This document shows positions 12,990 to 23,255 of a stretch of DNA of 27,465 bases, in pieces (position 1 is the stretch's first letter; every line of letters begins with the position of its first letter). Source of the stretch: a virus; the IMG/VR virus record IMGVR_UViG_3300034375_002770, positions 1 to 27,465 of that record; one strand, 5' to 3'. The notes under the pieces were generated by a model that saw only the letters and a program-made list of their open reading frames with translations, did no database searches and was not told where the DNA came from. The position numbers were made by a program, and so were the translations under genes.

Positions 12990-15619
12990 TGGCAGCAGTA
13001 ACTCAACGGATCCCAAGCTACCTAGGTGGCGTATCACAACAATCAGATCACAAAAAGCTACCAGGTCAGGTCCGTGAGTGTTACAACGGGTTTCCTGATG
13101 CAACCTACGGGTTGACTAAACGACCTGGTTTTGAGCACATTATCAACCTAAGCACAGGTACCACATACGATGATGGTAAGTGGTTCTTTATTAGGCGTGA
13201 TGATGACGAAGAGTATATCGGTGTTATCAAAGGCACTGATATTGACATTTGGAATGCAAAAACAGGTGTTGCAGCTACTGTTACATTTCCTGATGGTACT
13301 GGTTACCTGACTGGTACAAAAGATAATTACAAAATTATTACGGTACAAGATACCAGCATCATTGTTAACACAAGTAAAACAGTTAATGCACTAGCAGCTC
13401 CCACTGGTTACCACCCTAACCGGCAGGCAACTGTTGTCATTAACAGTGTTGTGTCTGGACAAACTTACACCGTAGAGATCACTGTAAATAGTACAACTCA
13501 AACAGCAACCTTTACCACATCATCGTCTAGCACAGTTGATGATATTCTTAACAACCTAAAAACAGACATTGAAGCATTTACTGGTGACCACGCTAACATC
13601 AGCGTCACTAAGCTTAGCAATGAGTTGGAGCTTACTCACACTGCTGACATGGAAGTCCATGCTGAAGGTGGTATCAACAATCTTGCAATGTTTGCATTTG
13701 AAGAATCAGTAAACAACATTTCTGATCTTCCTATTCAAGCTGTGCATGATCGTAAAGTTAAGATCATCAACACCGCTGCAGATGAAGATAATTATTGGGT
13801 TAAATTTGTAGCACATGACGGTACGTCTGGTGAAGGTTTCTGGGAAGAAACTATTGACCCTACCGTTTCTACTGGTTTAGATGACAGCACAATGCCGCAC
13901 GAGCTGGTTAACACTGCTGCTAATACATTCATCTTCCGTGAGATTGACTACACGTCACGTTTGGTTGGTGACAATGTAAGTAATCCACATCCTAGCTTTG
14001 TAACTAAAAAAATCAGTGCTGTGTTTTTCCATAATAACCGTCTGGGATTTTTGTCCCAAGACAACGTTATTATGAGCCAGTCTGGTGAGCAGTTTAACTT
14101 CTACCACCTTACTGCACAAACTGTTGTTGATTCTGATCCTATTGATATTAGTTGTTCGTCTATTCGACCTACAGCACTTCATGCGGTTATTCCTACACCT
14201 CAGGGTGTTGTGTTGTTTTCAGAGAATCAGCAATTCATTATGTTCTCTGATACAGGTGTGCTTACTCCTGCGCTGGCTACCATCCGTACACTTTCTAACT
14301 ATGAGTTGGATAGTCAAATTGAACCAGTTGACGCCGGTACAAACATCAGCTTTGTAAGTAAAACCCCTGGTTACAGCCGTGTGTTCAGTATGGTAACCCG
14401 TGGTCAGCAAGAAAACCCCCAGGTGCTTGACCTGTCACGTGTTGTCAAAGAGTGGATCTCACCAGATGTAGATTCTATTATCGCTAGTCCGCAGAACTCT
14501 TTGGTTGCTGTAAGCGGTCAAAGTCTAAACGAAGTGTTTCTATATCGTTATTACAACGACGGTAAAGAAAACCTTATGGAGTCGTGGGTTAGCTGGTTAA
14601 TGCCTGGTACTGTACAGTTCCTAGCTACTAGCTCTGACGATATGTATGCTGTAACTAAACAAGGTAACCAGTTTACCATTACTAAAGCAGCACTAAGTCA
14701 AAGCCCTGAGCAAGCTATTATTGTCAACAACGAAGGTGAAAAAGTTAACCCTTGTGTTGACCTGTACAAAAACATTGCTTCTAGTGCTGTTGTGTACGAC
14801 GCTACTAACAACCGTACTAAGTGTTACATCCCTTACAACGATGTTTCAGGTTTGACACCTATCATCGTTATCAAAGGTGACACCAGTGCTGGTACGTTCG
14901 TGGAATCTGGTTTTACTATTACACCAGAACGAGGGTCTGATACCAACGGTCCGAACTCACCTGCTACTGAGACGTTCTTTATTGTACCTAATAAGAATCT
15001 AACCAACAGTGGTGAAAAACCACTTAATGTTGCTGGTGATGTTATTGTTGGATTTAAGTACGACTTCGACGTTACACTGCCTAAGACCTATTTCCGTCCT
15101 GAAAGAGCGGCTACTGATTTTACAGCTAATCTTACTATTGCACGGATGAAGTTTGCAGTTGGTTTGTCTGGTGTAATGAGTTTCAAACTACAGCAGACTG
15201 GACGCCGTCCTTACAGCGTAGAGTTCACAGGTGATGGTAGTACCACAACCTACACCTTTAACAAACGAGATCTAGACTACGTTACTAGGTCTGATGTTAA
15301 AGTGACAGTCAACGGTGTAAACGAGACTGGTTTTACTTTTAGTAATGACACCACGATTGTTTTTACCACTGCTCCGGCAAACAATGCGGAGATCGTTCTT
15401 TTTATTGAAGAGTGGTTTACTGTTCAGCCCATTGCTGACGCTAACACTTATCTAGCTAACGACGTTCCTCTTGCTAACGACACTGTATTTACCATTCCAA
15501 TCCATCAACGCACAGAAAATTTTAGAGTTAGAATGTTTAACAATTCACCGTTCCCGGTTGCGGTCAATTCAATGATGTGGGAAGGTAACTACACACCACG
15601 TTTCTATAGGAGGGTCTGA
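12989..15619 (+). CDS. Tail tubular protein B (nozzle), T7 gp12-like, with a fiber-type domain near the C terminus
   Basis: An 876-residue nozzle protein, somewhat longer than T7 gp12 (794). The start MAAVTQRIPSYLGGVSQQSD is the family hallmark, followed by KRPGFEHI, IEPVDAGTNISFVSK and VVKEWI. A Thr/Ser-rich insertion at about 148-195 (TYTVEITVNSTTQTATFTT) looks like an extra beta domain. Residues about 745-806 (VEFTGDGSTTTYTF to AEIVLFIEEW) closely resemble the N-terminal domain of the tail fiber encoded at 23256. T7 fibers attach to the tail through that type of domain. The C terminus (FRVRMFNNSPFPVAVNSMMW, then RFYRRV) is again typical. Confidence 0.95.
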   Translation: MAAVTQRIPSYLGGVSQQSDHKKLPGQVRECYNGFPDATYGLTKRPGFEHIINLSTGTTYDDGKWFFIRRDDDEEYIGVIKGTDIDIWNAKTGVAATVTFPDGTGYLTGTKDNYKIITVQDTSIIVNTSKTVNALAAPTGYHPNRQATVVINSVVSGQTYTVEITVNSTTQTATFTTSSSSTVDDILNNLKTDIEAFTGDHANISVTKLSNELELTHTADMEVHAEGGINNLAMFAFEESVNNISDLPIQAVHDRKVKIINTAADEDNYWVKFVAHDGTSGEGFWEETIDPTVSTGLDDSTMPHELVNTAANTFIFREIDYTSRLVGDNVSNPHPSFVTKKISAVFFHNNRLGFLSQDNVIMSQSGEQFNFYHLTAQTVVDSDPIDISCSSIRPTALHAVIPTPQGVVLFSENQQFIMFSDTGVLTPALATIRTLSNYELDSQIEPVDAGTNISFVSKTPGYSRVFSMVTRGQQENPQVLDLSRVVKEWISPDVDSIIASPQNSLVAVSGQSLNEVFLYRYYNDGKENLMESWVSWLMPGTVQFLATSSDDMYAVTKQGNQFTITKAALSQSPEQAIIVNNEGEKVNPCVDLYKNIASSAVVYDATNNRTKCYIPYNDVSGLTPIIVIKGDTSAGTFVESGFTITPERGSDTNGPNSPATETFFIVPNKNLTNSGEKPLNVAGDVIVGFKYDFDVTLPKTYFRPERAATDFTANLTIARMKFAVGLSGVMSFKLQQTGRRPYSVEFTGDGSTTTYTFNKRDLDYVTRSDVKVTVNGVNETGFTFSNDTTIVFTTAPANNAEIVLFIEEWFTVQPIADANTYLANDVPLANDTVFTIPIHQRTENFRVRMFNNSPFPVAVNSMMWEGNYTPRFYRRV
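15608..15614 (+). promoter_or_regulatory. Strong ribosome binding site for the TTG start at 15622
   Basis: AGGAGGG lies 7 bases upstream of TTG 15622, inside the last codons of tail tube B. It supports the unusual TTG start of the gp14-like gene. Confidence 0.75.
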
Positions 15620-15621
15620 CG

Positions 15622-16683
15622 TTGTTCAATCCAAAAGAAAATATCCTTGATGAGCAACTAGCTGTATCAGGTATTGAAAATAACATTTTTGGTTTTGTTG
15701 CTGACATTTTTACTGGTGGCGCTTACTCAGCTAATAAACAAGCTAGAAAGCAAGCTGCTAGTGTAAATGAATACAATCACCAGATGTGGGAGTTCGATAA
15801 CGAACAAGCACTTCGTTCTTACAACTACGCTGTTGACGGGCTTAAAATACTTAAGCGCAACACCGAAGCTAATATCTTAGCTCAAGAGGCTGATCTAAAA
15901 CAAAAATATGATTACGGAATGGCTATCCGTAATTATGAGTTTAGTGAAGAGTTGCGGGAGTACAATCAATCTCAAGCACAAGCACAGGGTCAATTTAGTT
16001 TTAACGATATTGCCCTGCGTCAAGCTAACATCGAACAAGATCGATATTTAGCAGAACAGCAAGCTAGCCTTGATATTCAAGGGGATCAAACCTTAAAGGA
16101 ATATACGATTGCTGCTGCCGGTCTTGATCTAAAACAACGTAGGATTAAAGCAGAATCAGACATCAAACTTCGTGAGTCTCGTATTGAAGCTTTGAAACAA
16201 GCTGGTCAAGTCCGAGCAAGAGGTCAGGCTGGTGTTTCATCAACCAAAGCCTTGCAAGCTGTTTTTGCTGAACAGGGTGCTCGTCAACAGGATATTGTAC
16301 GACAAACGTTGTTTGCTGGTGAAGAGCTTGAGATTGACTTTAAGTCACTTAGCGATCAACTGCTTTTGGATCAAGCATCTCTAGACTTTTCACGGGCTAG
16401 TTTGTTGGCTTCTGACGTTGATAAACGTCGTAAGTTTGATATGCAAAAACTTCAAGCTGATCTAAATGCTGAAGCACAGATGATGCTAAGACCTGAACTA
16501 GCACCGCCTCTGCCTGCACCGTTCGCACTGCCGCGTCCTGAATATCAAGACATCTTTGAACCGAAGGTACCGCCTCAACCTAGAGAAGTCTATGCTCAAA
16601 CTAGAAGTCTGGCTAGCGCATTTGTTAGTAACACTTTGGGCTTGGCCGCTACCGCAGCTGGTGCGGGGATAATTAAATTCTAA
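15622..16683 (+). CDS. Internal virion protein, T7 gp14-like
   Basis: A 353-residue protein in the gp14 position, expected to be ejected from the core and to act at the host outer membrane. Residues 20-40 (NIFGFVADIFTGGAYSANKQ) form a short hydrophobic, Gly-rich segment. Then a long Ala/Gln/Glu-rich helical region runs to about 290, followed by a Pro-rich stretch (PPLPAPFALPRPEYQ). The C terminus is hydrophobic (SNTLGLAATAAGAGIIKF), possibly membrane-active. T7 gp14 is shorter (196 residues), so homology is positional plus N-terminal pattern. The start is TTG, supported by AGGAGGG seven bases before it; the first internal ATG would remove the N-terminal segment. Confidence 0.82.
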   Translation: MFNPKENILDEQLAVSGIENNIFGFVADIFTGGAYSANKQARKQAASVNEYNHQMWEFDNEQALRSYNYAVDGLKILKRNTEANILAQEADLKQKYDYGMAIRNYEFSEELREYNQSQAQAQGQFSFNDIALRQANIEQDRYLAEQQASLDIQGDQTLKEYTIAAAGLDLKQRRIKAESDIKLRESRIEALKQAGQVRARGQAGVSSTKALQAVFAEQGARQQDIVRQTLFAGEELEIDFKSLSDQLLLDQASLDFSRASLLASDVDKRRKFDMQKLQADLNAEAQMMLRPELAPPLPAPFALPRPEYQDIFEPKVPPQPREVYAQTRSLASAFVSNTLGLAATAAGAGIIKF

Positions 16684-16691
16684 ACTCTCTT

Positions 16692-19340
16692 ATGGCACAA
16701 TTTAGAAGTTACGCACAGCAAGGGAGTTTTAGCGACAACCAGCTACAAGCCCCCGATCAAACACAAAAAATTAGGAGACGTAAAGAAAGCCGTTTGCGTG
16801 GTATGCAGGCGGCTCAAGCTTTTCTTGAAGAAAACCGAAACGTCTATCTTAACTCACAAAAGCTTGCTCAACAGCAAGAATCTATAAACAGAGAAACAAA
16901 CAGAAAGCTTGAACAAGAGAATCGCCAAAGGTATCGCGATGCTCTGACTCGGGATTTCAAGATTGAGCAGCAAAACATCCAAGGTCAAGCTCAAAGAACT
17001 GAAGATCTGATGAAGTCGATTGGTTCGATTTCTCAGAGTGCAATGCAGTTGTATGGGCAAATTCGAGAAAGCAGGCAAAAAGATAGGATTGCTGAGTCTA
17101 CTTACATTATTGATCGTACTGGTCTAACCTATAACCAGCTTCAAGAGATCACAAAACTTGACGATAACCTCAGTCAAGCCGAGTTTGCACAGCAAGACAT
17201 TATCCGTAACCTTATTGGTGAAGGCGATACTGATAAGTTAAACTTATTTTATAAGTACTATCAGAACAGAGGAACTAAAGAGTATGCTGAAAACGCTGGT
17301 CTTTTCCTCAAAACAGTTGATACGTATGCACCGTTTCTTGACGAAGCGTTGAGACGACTGCCTGTTGAGGCTACATCACAAGATAAACAAGATGCGTTAG
17401 AGCAAGCTCACCAAGACTTTCTTCGTGTTAATTTCTCTGAAAAAGGTGTACGTCCTGAATTGGTTTCGACGATTGTCAGCCCAAAGCTGCGATCAATTAG
17501 AAACGTATTCAATCAAAACCTGTTGCAACAACGGCTAACCGAAGCTGCTAAAACACAGAAACTTGATACCTTTAATTCACTTAACTTAGCGTGGAATAAA
17601 GGTGGCGTGTCTGAAATTATTAAGTTCAACAGTACAAACCCTTCAAGCCAAAAACGAGAGCAGATGCTTGAGTGGGCTGTTAACGCCTCTTATGGTAACG
17701 GTCCTAATGCATTGACCGGCAGTGACTTGAAAGAGCTGTTAGACTATGAATATGAGTTTAACGGTAAAACCACGACACTTGGTCAGCAATTCAGAGGCAC
17801 CGAAGCTATTGGAAAAGTACACCAACGTATGCGTGCTTACAGGCGCGAAGAAACGATTGAATTTCAACAGAGAGAATCTGCAGAAAAAGATCGTATCAAC
17901 AGTGGTGTTCGTGATCTATTTAGCCAGCTTAATTCAGACGGTTACTTGACTGATGCTGAGTACCGGCAAATGGAACAATATGTAGAGGATGAAGGTGGGT
18001 TTGGTATGAACATCCCGTTCCTTGACTCTGCTAAGAATCTAACTCTTACAAAACGTGCAGAAGTTGATGCTCAAAGAGAGCTTGACCGTTTGTATCGTAA
18101 CGGTAACCTGACCGAAGAAAGAGTCAAATCTATGCGGTTAAGTCCTAACCTTGCTTCTCAATACTTGGGATACGCACGGGCACAGGACACGCTTCGTAAT
18201 GGTGAAGAGTATAAGTCAGCTATTGAGCAAGTTAAGGCTTCTGTTCTTAACGATCAAGGTATTGCTGTTGCTTATACATCTAAGCGTAACGTCGCTAACG
18301 TTACCGCTATGCAAAACAAACTTGTAAGAGAGTTTAAGGCAAACCTAGCAGCAACTGGTGACATCCAACAATCCTTGGCGTTGAACAATCAACGTGTTGC
18401 ACCGTTGTTGTCTAACTTGGCAAACCGTGATAAAAACGGTAATTTTTTAGAGATCATCAACGATCAAAAGAACTTGTTAGGTAAAGCTCAGCAAAGTATT
18501 GCTGATTTCACAGCCGTGAATAAAGTTATGCTTGACAACCCTAACGTGTTGACTGATCCTAAATTTATTGTTAATGCAATGAGTGAATCTATGGAAGCTG
18601 ATGTAGTAAATTATTTTGACAAGATTGGTAACCCAGGTGCTCAAGAGCCTGCTATCATTCGTCATATTGGTGATCGATTTAATATGGACCGGTTGCAGGT
18701 CATGAATTTCATTGCTCCTGCTATTGGTAAAGAGCCTATTAAATTGAAAGATATGACTCTTGCCGAACGTAAAGCACAGCTGCCTCCTAGGTTTATTCGT
18801 GCGTTTAACGTTAACAGAACTAATGAACGTGTACAACGTGCTGGTGTAGCCCTTGCTAACGCTGGCAGCACTGCTCAACTGCGTGGACGTTTTAACGTAC
18901 CTATGTCTGACAAAGCTGTGCCTGGTGCACGTGCTTTGGTTGGAATGGGTCTCCCTCCCCGTAGTGCTGCATCTTTGGCAGGTACGATTGAACAAGAATC
19001 GACTTGGCAAGGTCAGCGTAGTTGGGGTGAAGTAATGAACGATACCTCTGAAAGGAATTATGGTCTTTTGTCTTGGGCTGAGTTCCAAGGTGATCGTGCA
19101 CGTGTTGCACGTATTGAAGGTTATCTAGGCAAATCTATTGATCAAGCTACTGACAACGAGCAACTTGGTGCTATCCTACGTGAGATGCAAGAGGTCTACC
19201 CACAAACCTATAAGGTTATGATGGATTCTTCTTCAACTCAAATTGAGATTGACCAAGCCCTCAAAGATTATGTAGGCTACGGTCATGCTGGTAACCGATA
19301 CAGGTTTGCTAACCAGATTTTTAATCAATTAAATGAATAG
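16692..19340 (+). CDS. Internal virion protein, T7 gp15-like, with C-terminal phage tail lysozyme domain
   Basis: An 882-residue core protein in the gp15 position (T7 gp15 is about 747). Residues 1-720 are mostly charged helices and coiled coil. From about 743 to 881 it changes to a peptidoglycan-hydrolase pattern: LVGMGLPPRSAASLAGTIEQ, ESTWQGQRSW, NYGLLSWAEFQGDR and KDYVGYGHAGNRYRFANQIF. This resembles the phage tail lysozyme family, with E769 of the ES pair as likely catalytic Glu. It would open the cell wall during DNA ejection. The extra length over T7 gp15 is about the size of this domain. The gene overlaps the next by 8 bases. Confidence 0.87.
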   Translation: MAQFRSYAQQGSFSDNQLQAPDQTQKIRRRKESRLRGMQAAQAFLEENRNVYLNSQKLAQQQESINRETNRKLEQENRQRYRDALTRDFKIEQQNIQGQAQRTEDLMKSIGSISQSAMQLYGQIRESRQKDRIAESTYIIDRTGLTYNQLQEITKLDDNLSQAEFAQQDIIRNLIGEGDTDKLNLFYKYYQNRGTKEYAENAGLFLKTVDTYAPFLDEALRRLPVEATSQDKQDALEQAHQDFLRVNFSEKGVRPELVSTIVSPKLRSIRNVFNQNLLQQRLTEAAKTQKLDTFNSLNLAWNKGGVSEIIKFNSTNPSSQKREQMLEWAVNASYGNGPNALTGSDLKELLDYEYEFNGKTTTLGQQFRGTEAIGKVHQRMRAYRREETIEFQQRESAEKDRINSGVRDLFSQLNSDGYLTDAEYRQMEQYVEDEGGFGMNIPFLDSAKNLTLTKRAEVDAQRELDRLYRNGNLTEERVKSMRLSPNLASQYLGYARAQDTLRNGEEYKSAIEQVKASVLNDQGIAVAYTSKRNVANVTAMQNKLVREFKANLAATGDIQQSLALNNQRVAPLLSNLANRDKNGNFLEIINDQKNLLGKAQQSIADFTAVNKVMLDNPNVLTDPKFIVNAMSESMEADVVNYFDKIGNPGAQEPAIIRHIGDRFNMDRLQVMNFIAPAIGKEPIKLKDMTLAERKAQLPPRFIRAFNVNRTNERVQRAGVALANAGSTAQLRGRFNVPMSDKAVPGARALVGMGLPPRSAASLAGTIEQESTWQGQRSWGEVMNDTSERNYGLLSWAEFQGDRARVARIEGYLGKSIDQATDNEQLGAILREMQEVYPQTYKVMMDSSSTQIEIDQALKDYVGYGHAGNRYRFANQIFNQLNE

Positions 19341-22300
19341 CTATGATCCATCGATGATGGGAGGTACGCCTAGTCTAAGTGAGGAAGACCGTGAAGAGAT
19401 GCTTAAGGAGCAACAGCGCCTTCAAGGTCTCATCACGCCTCCAGACGAAACCCAAATCGATCCCCAGGCTCAAACACCCGAAGCTACGGCTGAGGCTGTC
19501 CCTGAGCCTCAAGCTCCAGTAACAGAACAAGTTACACCTAATCGATATAGGGATGCCCAAGGCAATGTTGACATTGAAAAACTACGCCGTGAAGGTGCTG
19601 AGTTTGATATGGCTGCTGCTACAGGCGTCCTTGATTTTGGTGTTGACCTACTAAATCTTATTCCCAACGTTGACATTCCCAAAGTATCACCTTATGAAAA
19701 CGAGGTTGCTCAGAGTGTCCGTGAACTTTCGTCTATTTTAATACCTACTGTTGCGCTTGGCGGTGTTGCCGGTGCTGCAGTCAAAGGATCTAAAGCCGTA
19801 CAAGCATCTAAATTCCTTAATGATCCTCTTGTCAAACATATCGGCCAAACTGCATTAAGTGCTGGTACTGGTGCGTTTGTTGACTACACTGTTGAAATTA
19901 ACCAAGAGGACGACAACCTATCTGGTAGTCTGCGAAAACAGTGGCCTAGATGGTTTGGTTGGATTCCTGAGGATGTTGCTACATTGGATAGCGACAGTCC
20001 TGAAATTAAACGTGCTAAGAACGTTACCGAAGGTGCTTACTTAGGTGTTGGCACTGACTTGCTGCTTGGTCTAAACAAACTGTTTAAGGGTGTACGTGGC
20101 ATTGACAGGGCTACACAGTGGGTACCTGAATCTGAAAAAGCAACAGCTTGGTTCAGTAAAAACCTAGAGATTGACGCTACACCTGAAGCTGTAATTGAAC
20201 GCTCTGCAGGCAAACGCTCCGATGCTCTTGATGAAATCGGTTCTTACAACTTAGATAAATCTACTAACCTAGATCAACCTATTTTTGGTGTACACGATCT
20301 TTATGGGTACCAAGAGCAAGGTGTTAGATCTGCTGATGACCTTGGTGTGATTGGTGCTTCTGTTGACGTTGTACGTATTAACAAAGACATTGAAACGGTC
20401 TACGGTCGTGTAGGTAGTGTTGTTACTGAAGGTGCTCTTAAGTTTGGTTTAGAGACTGCTGATAATCAAGAAATGGTTATTCGTGGGATTGCTAGCCAAC
20501 TGCAAGACGCTGGGGAGTATGGATACAACACAGCAGGTGGTCGTTATATTAGCCACAAAGAAGTTGTAGAAGAAGGTGAAGCACTTGCTGCTCAATTCTA
20601 TGATATGGATTTGCCGCAACTCAAACGTGCAATATCTAAACTACAACGTCCTGATCCTGACACTAACGTCATGGTGCTTCGTTCAGAAGGCTATGCAGGT
20701 GTTATGGGTGCTATTAAGAAGTATATGGATGACTTTGTCAACATGGATTACATGCGGGCACAGGCATACGTCGGTACTTCTATGGCTGGTCAGGTATCTG
20801 ATATGGCTCAAGGTATGCGCCTTACTGAAGGCACACCTGCCATTGAACGTGCACAAGAACAGATCCTTGATCGTGTTGAGTTCCTAATGGCACAAAAGGG
20901 CATGACGTCGTATGCACGAGGCCGTGCTCTTAACATGCTTAACCTTTGGAACCGCATGACTGTTAAGGGTACTAAAGCGTTTGACATGGCTGAGGCTAAG
21001 CGCCTTGAAGGTCTTATCAAAAACGAAGGCAACGCCACGCTTCGTACTATGGAGCGTATCAAACAAGAAGCTAAGTCTACTGTTGACAACCTGCGTGTCA
21101 TCAAAGAAGAGCAGCCTGAAATGCTTGCTCCGTTGATGATGGCATATGAATTGACTGACGGCAATGTCAAAACTATTGCCCGCCTAAATGATTATATTCG
21201 TAACTCTACTGGTGTTTTAAGTAAAGCGTTTATTGATTTGAATCCTGAAATCCCTTCTGTGGTTCTTCGTGGGTTCTTCTCTAACCTTTACAACTCTACG
21301 TTGAGTGCATTTGCAACTCCCATCAAAGCTGGTCTATCTAACGCATACCTGTTAGCTGAAAAGCCTGTGCGTACCATGGCTGGTGGTTTGATGAATGGTG
21401 ACCTGAAAACAATCCGACGTGGTTGGTATCAATACAACGCTGCTCTTGAAACGCTGCAAGATTCTTTTGGTTACATGAAAGAAATCTTCAAACGTAGTGG
21501 TACTGACCCTTATGTGGTTGCTGCACGTGATGATATTGGACTGCGTAACGAAGCACAGATGGACGTGCTGCGAGCCTTTGCAAACGCTAAAGCTGCAGAA
21601 GGTGAGTACGGTCCACAAGTCATGTTGCAGATGGTTGAAGACATGAATGCGTTGGCTGATCATCCTTGGTTGCGTTTTGGTAACCGTTCTATGCAGGCGC
21701 TTGACGGCTTTACACAGTCTATGATTGCCACTGCAGAAGCCAAAGGGCGTGCATACGACATGGTAACTAACGGCGGTAAAGAAGCGTTTGATGCAGACAA
21801 AGCTCAAGCACTTTACACAAAAGTGCGTGACGGAATGTTTGATAAAAACACTGGTCTAATTACTGATGACGCTGTAAAACATACAACCGGTGAGATTGCT
21901 TTGAACTTGGACAACGCAGCTAACGATGCGTTTTCTTCAGCAATCCGTAGATTTCCTGTTCTTAAACCGTTCCTGTTGTTTACTAAAACACCCCTAAACG
22001 ATCTAGCTTTGTCAGCTACTTATACTCCTTTGGGTGTCTTTTCTAAAACTCGTAAACAGTTTTCTTTGCCGTTTGAAGAAATGGCAGGAGAAGAGGTTGA
22101 ACGGTTGCTTGTGTCTCGTGGTGTTGATCTTGAAAATACACCATCTATTAAAGCTAAGTACGACGAAATTCGTGCTGACATAAAAGGACGCGAAGCTATC
22201 GGTAACCTGGCTGTAACCGGTGCTGTGGGTCTTTTCTTAAATGATAGGATTACTGGCAACGGACTTTACGACAAACAAAAACAAGCTCTTCGACGGGAAA

Positions 22301-23241
22301 TTAACTGGAAGCCCCGTTCTATTCGTTTGCCTGGTGGTGAATGGGTTAGCTACGATAACCTTGGACCTATTACTAACTGGTTAGCTTTGACTGTTGATGT
22401 CATGGATAACTTTGGCAGCTTGGCACCAAACGACATCGGTGAACAGCTTCATAAACTAGGCTTTGTTATGGCTTCTTCTATTACAGAAAAGACTAGCACT
22501 TCTGGTTTGGAAGCCTTCTTTGATGTACTTAGAGGTGATACCGGTACTATCAACAAATGGACTGCTAGTTTCTTGACCAGCGCAACTGTGCCTGGTTCTA
22601 GTCAACTCGCAGAGATCTCTCGACTTATGGACCCAGGTCTAAAGGAAGTTGAGATGAGTGTGTTTGATTTGATGCGTAACCGCAACCCAATGACAAAAGG
22701 TCAACTTCCTGCTGTCTACGATTGGATTGACGGTGGTGAGGTTGGTATTCCTGATACCTTTATGGCACGTGTATGGAATACCTATATGCCTTGGAAAGTT
22801 AGTGGCAGCATGAGCGATGAAAAACAATTCCTTATGGACATTGAATACGATGCTCGTCCTACTCTGCGTACCAACGGCAAAGGTATTGAATACACTAAAG
22901 ACGAACGTTCTGAGATTACTAACATCATGGGACGTGATGGGTTGTTCAAAGATGGCATTAAACGTGTCATGCAAACTACACAAGGTAGAGAATTTAGACG
23001 TCGTTACAAAGAGGCAGTGGATGCAGGTCTAGAGCCTGATCTTAGCATCTTTGAAGATCTACACATCATGCTAGATCGTGAACTGCGTTATGCTATGAAG
23101 ATGGCATCTGCCAAATCTTCTAGCCGCGATTCTGTATCTAGAAAAATGTATATTCAAGAAACTGTTGGTGGTTACTTACGTTCTGGTATGAAGAACGAAG
23201 CCGAACGGTTCTTGCAATACATGGGTGAATACTCTTATTAA
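19333..23241 (+). CDS. Internal virion protein, T7 gp16-like (ejected channel protein)
   Basis: A 1302-residue core protein, near the 1318 residues of T7 gp16, which extends through the cell envelope during ejection. The N terminus is acidic and Pro/Gln-rich (about 1-75, with PEPQAPVTEQ). It lacks the lytic transglycosylase domain of T7 gp16; the wall hydrolase is instead on the preceding gene product. A hydrophobic Ala/Gly stretch at about 135-160 (SILIPTVALGGVAGAAVKGS) could contact membrane. The rest is mainly helical, including LRGFFSNLYNSTLSAFATPI. The C terminus is charged (NEAERFLQYMGEYSY). Assignment is by size, order and general character; direct similarity to T7 is slight by eye. 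Confidence 0.88.
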   Translation: MNSYDPSMMGGTPSLSEEDREEMLKEQQRLQGLITPPDETQIDPQAQTPEATAEAVPEPQAPVTEQVTPNRYRDAQGNVDIEKLRREGAEFDMAAATGVLDFGVDLLNLIPNVDIPKVSPYENEVAQSVRELSSILIPTVALGGVAGAAVKGSKAVQASKFLNDPLVKHIGQTALSAGTGAFVDYTVEINQEDDNLSGSLRKQWPRWFGWIPEDVATLDSDSPEIKRAKNVTEGAYLGVGTDLLLGLNKLFKGVRGIDRATQWVPESEKATAWFSKNLEIDATPEAVIERSAGKRSDALDEIGSYNLDKSTNLDQPIFGVHDLYGYQEQGVRSADDLGVIGASVDVVRINKDIETVYGRVGSVVTEGALKFGLETADNQEMVIRGIASQLQDAGEYGYNTAGGRYISHKEVVEEGEALAAQFYDMDLPQLKRAISKLQRPDPDTNVMVLRSEGYAGVMGAIKKYMDDFVNMDYMRAQAYVGTSMAGQVSDMAQGMRLTEGTPAIERAQEQILDRVEFLMAQKGMTSYARGRALNMLNLWNRMTVKGTKAFDMAEAKRLEGLIKNEGNATLRTMERIKQEAKSTVDNLRVIKEEQPEMLAPLMMAYELTDGNVKTIARLNDYIRNSTGVLSKAFIDLNPEIPSVVLRGFFSNLYNSTLSAFATPIKAGLSNAYLLAEKPVRTMAGGLMNGDLKTIRRGWYQYNAALETLQDSFGYMKEIFKRSGTDPYVVAARDDIGLRNEAQMDVLRAFANAKAAEGEYGPQVMLQMVEDMNALADHPWLRFGNRSMQALDGFTQSMIATAEAKGRAYDMVTNGGKEAFDADKAQALYTKVRDGMFDKNTGLITDDAVKHTTGEIALNLDNAANDAFSSAIRRFPVLKPFLLFTKTPLNDLALSATYTPLGVFSKTRKQFSLPFEEMAGEEVERLLVSRGVDLENTPSIKAKYDEIRADIKGREAIGNLAVTGAVGLFLNDRITGNGLYDKQKQALRREINWKPRSIRLPGGEWVSYDNLGPITNWLALTVDVMDNFGSLAPNDIGEQLHKLGFVMASSITEKTSTSGLEAFFDVLRGDTGTINKWTASFLTSATVPGSSQLAEISRLMDPGLKEVEMSVFDLMRNRNPMTKGQLPAVYDWIDGGEVGIPDTFMARVWNTYMPWKVSGSMSDEKQFLMDIEYDARPTLRTNGKGIEYTKDERSEITNIMGRDGLFKDGIKRVMQTTQGREFRRRYKEAVDAGLEPDLSIFEDLHIMLDRELRYAMKMASAKSSSRDSVSRKMYIQETVGGYLRSGMKNEAERFLQYMGEYSY

Positions 23242-23255
23242 CTTACTAAAGCGTA

